Shown here in pieces: positions 1 through 8,166 of a stretch of DNA of 64,000 nt; positions within the stretch are counted from its first letter, which is position 1, and each line of letters opens with the position of its first letter. Below the pieces are notes generated by a model. That model ran no database searches, was not told where the DNA came from, and was given only the letters and a program-made list of their open reading frames with translations. A program made the translations under genes and the position numbers. The DNA comes from Sphingomonas sp. G-3-2-10 (GTDB lineage Bacteria; Pseudomonadota; Alphaproteobacteria; Sphingomonadales; Sphingomonadaceae), in the NCBI RefSeq assembly GCF_012927115.1, contig NZ_JABBFY010000001.1, forward strand, positions 2,418,001 through 2,482,000. Reading direction: 5' to 3'.

Positions 1-639
1 GGCACGCCGATCCGGCTGGTGGTCTTCGATTTCGACGGCACCCTGTGCGACAGCGGCGACTGGTTCCTGTCGGTCGTGGACGACCTCGCGCGCGCCTTTC
101 GCTTCCGCACGGTGAAGCCCGAGGAAGTCGAGATGCTGCGCAACCGCAGCTCGCGCGAAGTGATCGAATATCTCGGCATCGCACGCTGGAAGATGCCGTT
201 CCTCGCCTGGTATGTCCGGCGGCTCGTCGGCCGCAATGTCGGCCAGATCGAGCTGTTTCCCGGCACGCCCGACATGCTCGAGCAGCTAAGGGCGATGGGC
301 GTGCGGATCGCGCTGGTCACGTCGAATTCCGAAGCCAATGCGCGCGGCATCTTGGGGGCCCGCCACGCCGCGCAGATCGACTGGTTCGCCTGCGGCTCGT
401 CGCTGTTCGGCAAGGCGCCCAAGTTCCGCAAGGTGCTGCGCAAGCTGGGCATCGAGGCGGGCAACGCGCTGGCGATCGGCGACGAGACCCGCGACGTGGA
501 CGCCGCGCGCGAAGTGGGGATGCGCGCCGGATCGGTGCTGTGGGGCTATGCCGCCGAAAAGCTGCTGGTGAAGATGAAACCCGACGCGCTGTTCCGCTCG
601 CCGCAGGACATCCTCGATTATGTTGCCGCACACCGGTGA
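1..639 (+). CDS. HAD-superfamily hydrolase, phosphoglycolate phosphatase-like (5' end outside window)
   Basis: A HAD subfamily IA phosphatase. The nucleophile motif DFDGTLCDS, a central VTSNSE segment (motif II) and GDETRDVDAA (motif IV, acidic Mg-binding pair) are all visible. The frame is open from base 1 and already reads RLVVFDFDG before the first possible start (GTG at 19), so the true start lies upstream of the window. The family dephosphorylates small phosphorylated metabolites; phosphoglycolate is the usual annotation, but the substrate cannot be read from sequence. The stop overlaps the GTG start of the next gene by 4 bases, suggesting translational coupling. Confidence 0.85.
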   Translation, partial: GTPIRLVVFDFDGTLCDSGDWFLSVVDDLARAFRFRTVKPEEVEMLRNRSSREVIEYLGIARWKMPFLAWYVRRLVGRNVGQIELFPGTPDMLEQLRAMGVRIALVTSNSEANARGILGARHAAQIDWFACGSSLFGKAPKFRKVLRKLGIEAGNALAIGDETRDVDAAREVGMRAGSVLWGYAAEKLLVKMKPDALFRSPQDILDYVAAHR

Positions 640-1445
640 CGATTCCAGCATCGTTCGATTCCGCTGTCGTCGAAGCGATACAGGCCCGGCTCGACGGCAT
701 CGTCGCGCAGGGCATCGCCATTCCCCATGCGATCGAAAGCGGCAGCCGGGCATGGGGCTTTCCCTCGCCCGACAGCGATTATGATTGCCGCTTCATCTAT
801 GTCCGCGCGCGCGATGCCTATGTGACGCCGTGGCCGCCGCGCGACGTGATCGAAACGCCGCTGGACGCAGTGCTCGACGTCAATGGCTGGGACGCAGGAA
901 AGCTGATCAAGCTGCTGCTCAAGGGCAATGCGATCGCGATCGAATGGCTGCAGTCGCCGATCCACTACCGGTTCGATCCCGGGTTCCGGGAACTGCTGCT
1001 CGCCTTCATCGCCGGGCATGTCGATCGCGACGCGGTGCGGCGGCATTATTGGTATCTTGGCCAGCGTCAGTGGCTGCCTCATGCCGGCGATGCCGAGATC
1101 GCCGCCAAGAAGCTGTTCTATGCGCTGCGCCCGGCGATGGCGCTGCGCTGGCTGCGGCTGCATCCCGGCGAGCGCGTCGCGCCGATGCGTTTCCAGGCGC
1201 TGATGGCCGAATCCGATCCGCCCGAAGCGCTGGCGGCGGTCGCCAACGCACTGATCGAAGCCAAGGCGAAGGCGCTCGAACTGGGCAGCATTCCAATGCC
1301 GGAGCCGGTCCGCGCTTTCGTGAGCGAAGAGTTCGAAGCGACGCAGCGCGCGCTTACCGATTCCGAGCGGCCGGTCACCACGCCAGAAATGCGCGAGGCC
1401 GCCGAAGCGCTGTTTCGTGAAATCGTCGAGCGGTACGCGCCCTAG
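636..1445 (+). CDS. predicted nucleotidyltransferase (COG3541/YcgL-like)
   Basis: A 269-residue protein of the predicted nucleotidyltransferase family often annotated COG3541. The N-terminus carries a minimal nucleotidyltransferase signature: ESGSRAWGFPSPDSDYDCRF, with the G-S-R-x-x-G turn and the D-x-D metal pair. The middle and end are helical. GTG at 636 is chosen because it overlaps the preceding stop and no other start in this frame precedes the signature. The substrate is unknown; relatives occur as solitary housekeeping or repair-associated genes. The 3' end overlaps the stop of the convergent cupin gene by 4 bases. Confidence 0.8.
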   Translation: MTIPASFDSAVVEAIQARLDGIVAQGIAIPHAIESGSRAWGFPSPDSDYDCRFIYVRARDAYVTPWPPRDVIETPLDAVLDVNGWDAGKLIKLLLKGNAIAIEWLQSPIHYRFDPGFRELLLAFIAGHVDRDAVRRHYWYLGQRQWLPHAGDAEIAAKKLFYALRPAMALRWLRLHPGERVAPMRFQALMAESDPPEALAAVANALIEAKAKALELGSIPMPEPVRAFVSEEFEATQRALTDSERPVTTPEMREAAEALFREIVERYAP

Positions 1446-1756
1446 CCCAGATGCAGCGCCAGCCAGACGGTGGGCCGATCCTTCGCGGTGAAGGTCACCC
1501 AATGCCGCTGGCCCGCCGCGATCAGCAGATGATCGCCAGGCTTCAGCACGATTTCCACTGACTCCTCGATCCGCAGGCCCGCTTCGCCTTCGAGCAGCAG
1601 CACCCATTCGTCGGCATCCTGCACCATCGGCGCGTCGGCCGGAGTCGATTGGCCGCGCGAAACGATGCGTTCGAGGCGGACGCCGGGGCGCGTCAGCAAT
1701 TCGGTGAAGACTTCGCCCGCGCGGGCATCGGGCAGGTCGGCGAACAGGTTGGTCAT
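1442..1756 (-). CDS. small cupin-domain protein
   Basis: A 104-residue single-domain cupin. The stretch [12 protein letters not shown] followed by [17 protein letters not shown] matches the two conserved cupin motifs, with a histidine available for metal binding near the end. Proteins of this size are usually annotated as cupin, sometimes phosphoribosylaminoimidazole carboxylase-like, with no defined substrate. It diverges from tgt with only 45 bases between the starts, so both promoters must overlap in that gap. Confidence 0.75.
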   Translation of the reverse strand: MTNLFADLPDARAGEVFTELLTRPGVRLERIVSRGQSTPADAPMVQDADEWVLLLEGEAGLRIEESVEIVLKPGDHLLIAAGQRHWVTFTAKDRPTVWLALHLG

Positions 1757-1801
1757 GGCGCCCAAGTTGCGCTCCGGCACCGAACGGGGCAAGGGCGCGT
1801 C

Positions 1802-2938
1802 ATGCCTCCCCGCTTTCACTTCACCATCCATGCGACCGACGGCAAGGCGCGCCTCGGCGAGATCGCCATGCGCCGCGGCAATATCCGCACGCCCGCCTTC
1901 ATGCCCGTCGGCACTGCCGCCACCGTCAAGGCGATGAAGCCGCAGGACGTGCGCGCGACCGGCGCCGACATCCTGCTCGGCAACACCTATCACCTGATGC
2001 TGCGTCCCACCGCCGAGCGCGTCCACCGCCTCGGCGGGCTGCACGGATTCATGGGATGGGACCGGCCGATCCTGACCGACTCCGGCGGCTATCAGGTGAT
2101 GAGCCTGGCCGAGTTGACCAAGCGCAGCGAGGAAGGCGTCTCGTTCAAGTCGCACCTCGACGGATCGAAGCACCTGATCAGCCCCGAACGTTCGATGGAG
2201 ATCCAGCGGCTGCTCGGCTCGAACATCGTCATGGCGTTCGACGAGCTGGTGCCCACCACTTCGACCCGCGACGTGCAGGCGGCTGCGATGGAACGCTCGA
2301 TGCGCTGGGCGCAGCGGAGCCGCGACGGCTTCGATTCCGGCGGCGAACATGCTGAAAACAATGCGATCTTCGGCATCCAGCAAGGGGCGCTCGACGAGGG
2401 TCTGCGCAACTCCTCCGCCGATGCGCTGAAGCATATCGGGTTCGACGGCTATGCGGTCGGCGGCCTCGCGGTCGGCGAGGGGCAGGAAGCGATGTTCGGG
2501 GTACTCGATTATGCGCCGGGCCAGCTCGACGAACGCAAGCCGCGCTACCTGATGGGCGTGGGCAAGCCCGACGACATCGTCGGTGCCGTCGAGCGCGGGA
2601 TCGACATGTTCGATTGCGTGCTGCCCACGCGCAGCGGACGCACCGGACAGGCCTTTACCCGCACCGGCCCGATCAACATCCGCAACGCGCGCTTCGGCGA
2701 GGATCAGGGGCCGCTCGATCCCCAATGCCCCTGCCCGGTCTGCAGCACTTGGAGCCGCGCCTATCTCCACCATCTGGTGCGCGCGGGCGAAATTCTGGGC
2801 GCGATGCTTATGACCGAGCACAACCTCTATTTCTATCAGCACCTGATGGCCGATCTGCGCCAGGCGATCGGCGAAGGGCGGCTGGCGGTGTTCGCGAACG
2901 ACTTCCGCGCCAGCTATTGCGGCAAGCCGGAGAGCTAG
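1802..2938 (+). CDS. tgt: queuine tRNA-ribosyltransferase (tRNA-guanine transglycosylase)
   Basis: Tgt swaps guanine at position 34 of GUN-anticodon tRNAs for the queuosine precursor preQ1. The 378-residue length is typical. Visible signatures are [10 protein letters not shown] near residue 90 (general acid/base Asp), [28 protein letters not shown] around the nucleophile Asp, and the C-terminal zinc site [20 protein letters not shown] at 1802 begins the conserved [11 protein letters not shown] sequence; further upstream the frame only runs antisense to the cupin gene. queG, the last step of queuosine synthesis, lies 30 kb away in this window. Confidence 0.97.
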   Translation: MPPRFHFTIHATDGKARLGEIAMRRGNIRTPAFMPVGTAATVKAMKPQDVRATGADILLGNTYHLMLRPTAERVHRLGGLHGFMGWDRPILTDSGGYQVMSLAELTKRSEEGVSFKSHLDGSKHLISPERSMEIQRLLGSNIVMAFDELVPTTSTRDVQAAAMERSMRWAQRSRDGFDSGGEHAENNAIFGIQQGALDEGLRNSSADALKHIGFDGYAVGGLAVGEGQEAMFGVLDYAPGQLDERKPRYLMGVGKPDDIVGAVERGIDMFDCVLPTRSGRTGQAFTRTGPINIRNARFGEDQGPLDPQCPCPVCSTWSRAYLHHLVRAGEILGAMLMTEHNLYFYQHLMADLRQAIGEGRLAVFANDFRASYCGKPES

Positions 2939-2950
2939 TAGGCTGGCGGG

Positions 2951-3271
2951 ATGCTTCTCGTCCTCCGCCTCCTCTCGATCCTCGTCGGCGCCGGCACTGC
3001 TTGGCAGGTGCTGGAAGGCACGATGACCGCGCCGCTGTTCAAGGTCGCCGATCTCGCGCTGGGCGCGGCGCTGGTGATCGCGGCGTTGCTTCCGCGGGTG
3101 ATCGCGCCGTCCGCTTTGCTCGCGGCCAATGCCTATGCGCTGGGCGTCTTCTCGATCGCGCTGGCCAGCTATCTCGTGCCGGGACGGCCTGTCGCGCCGC
3201 TGCTGATCGGGTGCATGGCGATCAACCTGACAGCGATCCTGCTGCTGTTCCCGCGCGGATCACATCACTAA
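2951..3271 (+). CDS. small hydrophobic membrane protein, unknown function
   Basis: A 106-residue protein dominated by about four hydrophobic segments (roughly residues 2-20, 30-48, 52-74 and 82-100), so an inner-membrane protein. No motif of a known transporter or enzyme is seen. It starts 12 bases after the tgt stop and could be cotranscribed with tgt. High GC and G/C-ending codons match its neighbours. Confidence 0.65.
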   Translation: MLLVLRLLSILVGAGTAWQVLEGTMTAPLFKVADLALGAALVIAALLPRVIAPSALLAANAYALGVFSIALASYLVPGRPVAPLLIGCMAINLTAILLLFPRGSHH

Positions 3272-3426
3272 AATTACCTTAACCATCAAGTGTTTCGCCC
3301 CGGCACAGTCGAAAATCGGGGGACGAAAACCTTCATGAAAACCGCTATGCCGCGCGTCCGCGGAGCCTTTGTCGGGTTCCGGGTAAAGCGGGGCTTTGGC
3401 GCTTGTTCTGGCGGCGTTTCACACGG

Positions 3427-4422
3427 ATGCAGGCTCGGGGGCTGGCAGCGGCGGCGATTGCATCGCTGATCGGGGCCGGCTTTTCCGCGCAGGCACTCGG
3501 GCCCGGCGCGGTCGGCGCGGTGAAGCCGAAGATCGTCGAGACCGGCTATGAAGCCGAGGACCATTTCCCCGGCGCCGCATATTACACCGCCGTCGCCGAC
3601 GATTCGGCCGAAGCCGCCGAAGACGTCGCGATGGCCGGCGCCACCGGCACCGTCGCATTGCCCGACATCCCCATTCCGGCCGGCGCGGTGATCGACGAAT
3701 CGATCCGTCCCGCCCAGCCCTTCCGCCTCGCCGGCAGCGAAGTGGACAAGGCCCGCGCGCTCCAGTGCCTGACCACCGCCATCTATTACGAAGCCGCGAA
3801 CGAGCCCGATGATGGCCAGCGCGCGGTGGCGCAGGTGATCCTGAACCGCGTGCGCCATCCGACCTTCCCGGCGACGGTGTGTGGCGTGATCTATCAGGGC
3901 AGCGAGCGGCGCGGCTGCCAGTTCAGCTACGCCTGCGACGGATCGATGGCGCGGACGCCCTCGCGCACTGCATGGCTGCGCGCGCAAAAGGTGGCGGCTT
4001 CGGCGCTGAACGGCAGCGTGTTCGCGCCAGTCGGCCTTGCGACACACTATCACACCTATGCGGTTACCCCGTCGTGGAACCGCACCCTGGTGATGACCGG
4101 CGTTTATGGCGCGCACTTCTTCCATCGCTGGAAGGGTTATTGGGGCACCGCCGCCGCCTTCACCCAGCGCTATCGCGGCAGCGAACCGCTGCCGGGTCCG
4201 CATCCCAGCGCGACGCAGGTCGCCACGCCCGTTCCGGTGCCGACCCCGGTTGCCACCCCGGCGCAGACGCCGCGCGAGCTGATCCGCCCCGAATATGCCG
4301 ACAGCGGCAAGGCCAAGCCGGGCTTCGCCTCCGCCGCACCCGTCGCGACGACGGCGGCAGCGCAGGGCGACGAATCGCAGATCCTCGACAGATGGCGCGA
4401 CAGCGGGAAGCCGCTGCGCTAA
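3427..4422 (+). CDS. cell wall hydrolase, SleB/Hydrolase_2 type, exported
   Basis: A 331-residue exported protein. The first 25 residues form a signal peptide ending near SAQA. After a linker comes a Hydrolase_2 (SleB-like) domain from about residue 110: ALQCLTTAIYYEAANEPDDG, then VILNRVRHPTFPATVCGVIY and QFSYACDG. The Glu in YYEA is the presumed catalytic residue of these glucosaminidase or lytic-type enzymes, which act on peptidoglycan. The C-terminus is a Pro/Thr/Ala-rich tail. ATG 3427 gives a clean signal peptide; a TTG at 3403 would add eight residues and is the alternative start. Confidence 0.82.
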   Translation: MQARGLAAAAIASLIGAGFSAQALGPGAVGAVKPKIVETGYEAEDHFPGAAYYTAVADDSAEAAEDVAMAGATGTVALPDIPIPAGAVIDESIRPAQPFRLAGSEVDKARALQCLTTAIYYEAANEPDDGQRAVAQVILNRVRHPTFPATVCGVIYQGSERRGCQFSYACDGSMARTPSRTAWLRAQKVAASALNGSVFAPVGLATHYHTYAVTPSWNRTLVMTGVYGAHFFHRWKGYWGTAAAFTQRYRGSEPLPGPHPSATQVATPVPVPTPVATPAQTPRELIRPEYADSGKAKPGFASAAPVATTAAAQGDESQILDRWRDSGKPLR

Positions 4423-4431
4423 CCTGCGCAG

Positions 4432-4803
4432 ATGCGCATCCTCACCATCGCCGCCCTGCTGCTCGCGCCGTTCCCGGCGCTCGCGCAGGACTTTCATTGC
4501 CGCAACACCGGCGCCGAAATCCGCTGCGTCTCGACCGGTTGCGAAGTGGAGACGGAAAGCTTCACGCCGATGGAGTTGCGGCGAACCGGCAACAAACTCT
4601 CGATCTGCTCCTATTCGGCCTGCTGGGAAGGCCCGATCCGGATGCGGCGCAGCTATGAGGGCGTGACCTTCCTGTCCGCCAGCGTACGGATCAGTTCGCC
4701 GGGCGAACCCAACCGCGCGCCGCTCTCGGTGATGTACGACCGCGAGGGTGTGGCGCAGATCCGCTGGCTCGGCTTCTCCAACGCGATGCGCTGCGGCGCA
4801 TAA
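4432..4803 (+). CDS. secreted small protein, unknown function
   Basis: A 123-residue protein with a signal peptide (MRILTIAALLLAPFPALA) cleaved before QDFHC. The mature part contains six cysteines (HCRN, RCVS, GCEV, ICSY, ACWE and a final RCGA), suggesting disulfide bonds in the periplasm. No known domain is recognised. It starts 9 bases after the wall-hydrolase stop, so the two are probably cotranscribed. A convergent terminator follows. Confidence 0.7.
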   Translation: MRILTIAALLLAPFPALAQDFHCRNTGAEIRCVSTGCEVETESFTPMELRRTGNKLSICSYSACWEGPIRMRRSYEGVTFLSASVRISSPGEPNRAPLSVMYDREGVAQIRWLGFSNAMRCGA

Positions 4804-4807
4804 CGAA

Positions 4808-4838
4808 AAGGGCCCCGCCATTGCTGGCGGAGCCCCTT
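4808..4838. terminator. bidirectional terminator between convergent genes
   Basis: Imperfect GC-rich hairpin (GGGCCCCGCCA / TGGCGGAGCCC) with A-rich sequence on the left and a short T tract on the right. On the minus strand the stem is followed by TTTT. It sits between the ends of two convergent genes and can serve both. Confidence 0.7.
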
Positions 4839-4860
4839 GTCGTTCGCTTGTCCGTCGCGA

Positions 4861-5259
4861 TTAGCGGCGGTGCGGGCGGCCATGATCGCCGCGATGGTCA
4901 CGATCATTCTTCTGGATCCGGATGCGGCGCTCGAGCGAGTCGAAGCGACGGTCCAGATCACGGCGCTCGGCCAGGGTCAGGCCGGGGCGCGAAGCGCGAT
5001 AGCGGGCTTCGAGACGAGCGATCTCGCGGAACTCGGCGCGCAGACGGGCTGCTTCCGAACGGCTGAGCGCACCAGAGCGGATGCCCTGATTGATGCGGCT
5101 CTCGATGCGGTTCTGACGCGCATTGATGTTCTGCCATGCGCCGCCCTGATTGTAGCCATAGTCATAGCCGTGGTTCGGCGCCGGCGCGGCCATCGCGGTG
5201 GCGGGGATCGCGGTCGCAGCCATGCCGAGGCCGGCGAGCAGGATGGTGAACTTCTTCAT
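4861..5259 (-). CDS. secreted Arg-rich helical protein, unknown function
   Basis: A 132-residue protein with a signal peptide (MKKFTILLAGLGMAATAIPATAMA). The mature part is highly charged and helical, running through RQNRIESRINQGIRSGALSR and a long Arg/Glu-rich coiled segment to an HRGDHGRPHRR tail. From memory, such signal peptide plus basic helix proteins are common and uncharacterised in sphingomonads. A periplasmic stress or envelope role is possible but not shown. Confidence 0.7.
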   Translation of the reverse strand: MKKFTILLAGLGMAATAIPATAMAAPAPNHGYDYGYNQGGAWQNINARQNRIESRINQGIRSGALSRSEAARLRAEFREIARLEARYRASRPGLTLAERRDLDRRFDSLERRIRIQKNDRDHRGDHGRPHRR

Positions 5260-5590
5260 GGTGTGTCTCCTCTTACAAAACTCGACCGCCCCTGCGGCCT
5301 GACACCTTTATGGGCATCGCTTGTCGCATCGATGTGACGCAAAACCCGTTTTAGTGTCGCAGCCTGTCGCAACCCTGAGCAGTTCGTTCAGGTTCCCCAC
5401 AGGCCGGTCCAATGCCCCGGGCGGCTGATCGTTCCACGTTCGTATTGTTTGCCGGTGGATAGCCCCGATTCGACGCCGCCCAGCCCTAATCTGATAGACC
5501 AGTTTGAATTATAAACTTGTTGGTGTATATCGCGATTCGATGAGGCCGAGGGCGCTCGCGGGGAGCGCGGCGCAGGCCGCGGAGAATGCG
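5260..5590 (+). promoter_or_regulatory. intergenic region with sigma70-like promoter 5504-5531 and palindrome 5501-5517
   Basis: This 331-base gap separates two divergent genes. For the plus-strand acyltransferase, TTGAAT at 5504-5509 and TATATC at 5526-5531 are spaced by 16 bases and sit about 60 bases before its ATG, a good sigma70-like promoter in an otherwise GC-rich genome. AGTTT (5501-5505) and AAACT (5513-5517) form a short inverted repeat covering the -35 element, a plausible operator. Nothing protein-coding was recognised in the rest of the gap. Confidence 0.5.
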
Positions 5591-6820
5591 ATGACCAGTC
5601 CCGAAGCGAATTCCGGCGCATCCGAGCGCCTCCACGCTCTCGACGCCGTGCGCGCTGGCGCGCTGCTGCTGGGCGTGGCATTCCATGCCAGCCTGTCCTT
5701 CCTGCCCGGCCCGCAGATCTGGGTGGTACGCGACACGCCGAGCGAAGCGATCGCCACCGCCGGCTATGTCGCGCACATCTTCCGCATGGCGGCGTTCTTC
5801 GTGATCGCAGGCTATTTCGGGCGGATGCTGCTCCAACGGCGCGGAACCGGCGGGTTTGTCCGCAATCGCGTCACTCGCATCGTCATGCCGCTGCTGAGCT
5901 TCTGGACGATCGTGATGGCGGGAATCATCGCCTGCTTCATCTGGGGGGCGGCAGTCATGAACGGCGGAACGCTGCCGACCGACGGCCCGCCGCCTCCGCC
6001 GCTGACGATCGCCACCTTCCCGCTAACCCATCTCTGGTTCCTCTATCTGCTGACTCTGTTCTATGTCGCGGCGCTGGCGATCCGTGGGATCGCGTCGGTG
6101 ATCGACCGCAAGGGCAGCCTGCGCGCGGGTCCGGTGGACGGCGCGATGCGCGGCTTGCTGGCGACGCCGGCGGGTGCGATCGTCCTCGCCGTGCCGCTGT
6201 CGATCGCGCTGGCGGCGAAGAGCAACTGGTTCGCCTGGGGCGGCATCCCGACGCCCGACACCGGGCTGGTCCCCAATATCGCCGCGACCATCGCCTATGG
6301 CACGGCTTTCACGTTCGGCTGGCTGCTCCAGCGCCAGCCGGTGCTGCTCGGCTCGCTCAAGCGCTGGTGGCCGGTGCATCTGATCGGCTCGGTGGCGCTG
6401 ACCATCGCCTGCTGCATCATGATCGACGGCATCTCGATCGTGACGCCCATGCCCGAAGGCGATCTGAAGAGCGCGTACGCCTATTGCTATGCGCTGGCGG
6501 TGTGGACCTGGACGCTGGGATTGATCGGCGCGGCGCTTCACTTCCTCACGGCCGAGAATCGCGCGATCCGCTATGTCGCCGATGCGTCCTACTGGATCTA
6601 TCTGATCCACCTGCCGGTGGTGATGGCGTTGCAGGTGATGGTGTTCACCCTGCCCCTGCCCGCGCTGGCCAAATGGGGCATCGTGATCACTGCGTCTTTC
6701 CTTATCCTGCTCGCCAGCTATCACCTGCTCGTGCGCCACAGCTGGATCGGCAAGTGGCTCAACGGGCGCAAGCTGCCGTGGCGCAAGCCGGCAGCGGGGA
6801 TGGAGATGCAGGCGGCATGA
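5591..6820 (+). CDS. acyltransferase family 3 membrane protein (OpgC/MdoC-like)
   Basis: A 409-residue integral membrane protein of the acyltransferase 3 family, closest in feel to MdoC/OpgC succinyltransferases. It opens with RLHALDAVRAGALLLGVAFH, the family's N-terminal Asp-x-x-Arg and His motif, followed by about ten membrane segments and the late ADASYWIYLIHLPVVMALQ segment. The family moves acyl groups to extracytoplasmic sugars such as periplasmic glucans, and the acceptor here is unknown. ATG 5591 follows GGAGAA; ATG 5540 in the same frame would add 17 residues. The stop overlaps the next start (ATGA). Confidence 0.82.
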   Translation: MTSPEANSGASERLHALDAVRAGALLLGVAFHASLSFLPGPQIWVVRDTPSEAIATAGYVAHIFRMAAFFVIAGYFGRMLLQRRGTGGFVRNRVTRIVMPLLSFWTIVMAGIIACFIWGAAVMNGGTLPTDGPPPPPLTIATFPLTHLWFLYLLTLFYVAALAIRGIASVIDRKGSLRAGPVDGAMRGLLATPAGAIVLAVPLSIALAAKSNWFAWGGIPTPDTGLVPNIAATIAYGTAFTFGWLLQRQPVLLGSLKRWWPVHLIGSVALTIACCIMIDGISIVTPMPEGDLKSAYAYCYALAVWTWTLGLIGAALHFLTAENRAIRYVADASYWIYLIHLPVVMALQVMVFTLPLPALAKWGIVITASFLILLASYHLLVRHSWIGKWLNGRKLPWRKPAAGMEMQAA

Positions 6821-7449
6821 AGGACCGGGCGGAAACCGCACGCGACGATCTCGCCTTCGTCCGCGCGCTGATGAGCGAGAGCGGACAGGTGCAGGATTCG
6901 CTGGGACAGGCGCTGCTCGCGGGTGGCGCCTGTTACGGCATCCAGTGCCTTGTTCAGGCGATCCTGGCGACCGGCATGACGGTGCCGGTCCTCGTCCATC
7001 TGACGGCAGGGATCCTGCCCACGGTGATCTTCATCATACTGATCACGCGCATCACCATCCGCGACCGGGGCCGGAGCCAGCACAGCGTCGGCACCCGCGC
7101 GATCAACGCGGCGTTCGGCGGCGGCGGGCTGGCGGCGATGACCACCGCGTTGATCTTCGGCTGGCTGGCGTACCGCACCCAGAATATGGGCACCTGGCTG
7201 CTCCACCCGATCATGATCTGCGTGGTGCAGGGCACCGTCTGGTACATCGCCTTCGCGGTGCGGCGGCGGGGCCTGTACGGCCTGGTCTCCGCCGGATGGT
7301 TCGCGACATCGCTGGTGCTGGCGGTGATGCTCGGGCTCGGCGACGAGACGCTGATCGTGCCGTTCCTGCTGGTGCTTGCCGCCGCGCTGCTGGGACTGAT
7401 GGCGCTGCCCGGCTGGATCCTGATGCGCGCCGGCCGGCAAGCGGCCTGA
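6817..7449 (+). CDS. multi-pass membrane protein of unknown function
   Basis: A 210-residue protein with a hydrophilic N-terminus of about 35 residues and about six hydrophobic segments. It overlaps the preceding acyltransferase stop by 4 bases, and the next gene, a small winged-helix protein, starts 4 bases after its end. From memory, a membrane protein followed by a MarR/ArsR-like mini-regulator is a recurring pair in proteobacteria, suggesting that the regulator controls this operon. No catalytic motif is visible. Confidence 0.7.
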   Translation: MKDRAETARDDLAFVRALMSESGQVQDSLGQALLAGGACYGIQCLVQAILATGMTVPVLVHLTAGILPTVIFIILITRITIRDRGRSQHSVGTRAINAAFGGGGLAAMTTALIFGWLAYRTQNMGTWLLHPIMICVVQGTVWYIAFAVRRRGLYGLVSAGWFATSLVLAVMLGLGDETLIVPFLLVLAAALLGLMALPGWILMRAGRQAA

Positions 7450-7453
7450 TCGC

Positions 7454-7747
7454 GTGGGGGCTTTCGATATCGGACAGATCGACGACGTGATCCACGGGCG
7501 GATGCGCCTGGGGATCATGGCGTATCTGGTCGATGCCGAAGCCGCCGATTTCAACGAGCTCAAGGCGCTGCTGCAAGCGACGCAGGGCAATCTCTCGGTG
7601 CATCTGCGCAAGCTGGAGGAAGCCGGTTATATCGAGATCGAGAAGAGCTTCCTGAACCGCAAGCCGCTCACCCGCGCGCGGATCACGGAGAAGGGGCGAA
7701 CGGCGTTCGCGGCGTATCTGGAAGCGCTGGGGAAGCTGATCGGCTAG
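7454..7747 (+). CDS. winged-helix transcriptional regulator (HTH_34-like)
   Basis: A 97-residue protein that is essentially a single winged-helix domain. The recognition helix region NELKALLQATQGNLSVHLRK and wing EIEKSFLNRKPLTRARITEK match the winged-helix DNA-binding domain of PadR/MarR-like mini-regulators (Pfam HTH_34 type). The start is GTG, 4 bases after the preceding stop. It likely regulates the upstream membrane-protein genes. It overlaps the end of the convergent gene by 4 bases. Confidence 0.82.
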   Translation: MGAFDIGQIDDVIHGRMRLGIMAYLVDAEAADFNELKALLQATQGNLSVHLRKLEEAGYIEIEKSFLNRKPLTRARITEKGRTAFAAYLEALGKLIG

Positions 7748-8166
7748 TTGGAGGCTTGCTCGTCGATGCGATCAATGCGTTTGCGCTCGCGATCACTCAG
7801 GTTCCGGTACACCCATCCTTTGACGTATCGCGCCAGTGCCTCTGCCGCCTCGCGGTCTGAGAATATCTGCGCTTTCAGCCGTCGTAACGCGTTGATGCGC
7901 CCCGGCGAGTATTCGAGGCTGACGCGTACATCATCGAGCAACAGCAGTCGCACGACACAATTGACCAGCTCTTTCGACGCACGGTGCATGCCGATGACAT
8001 GCCCTGCCTCACCCATGCCTTCGTAGATTTCGCCAACGTATGGCCGCGTACCCGCGCTGAACATCCGCGTGCCGGTGAAAGTGCCGCCATCCGCCTTAGG
8101 TCCGCGTAGCTCTCGATTCATATTGGCCACCACTGTCCAGACGGGTTCGACAGCAGTCACCCTCAA
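7744..8166 (-). CDS. uncharacterised protein with WTVVAN motif
   Basis: A 140-residue protein not assigned to a characterised family. The N-terminal EPVWTVVANMNRE, a central GTRMFSAGTRPYV and HVIGMHRASKELVN, and a later LEYSPGRI resemble, from memory, a scattered family of short orphan proteins starting WTVVANV. Keeping that motif favours the TTG start at 8166 (4-base overlap with the recN stop) or GTG at 8160; ATG 8121 would remove it. Third codon positions look slightly less GC-rich than in its neighbours, which fits an accessory gene. Function unknown. Confidence 0.6.
   Translation of the reverse strand: MRVTAVEPVWTVVANMNRELRGPKADGGTFTGTRMFSAGTRPYVGEIYEGMGEAGHVIGMHRASKELVNCVVRLLLLDDVRVSLEYSPGRINALRRLKAQIFSDREAAEALARYVKGWVYRNLSDRERKRIDRIDEQASN

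Noticed and set aside
3335..3402. ATG 3335 as start of the wall hydrolase
   Set aside because: It is in a different frame from the SleB domain; ATG 3427 gives a proper signal peptide in frame.
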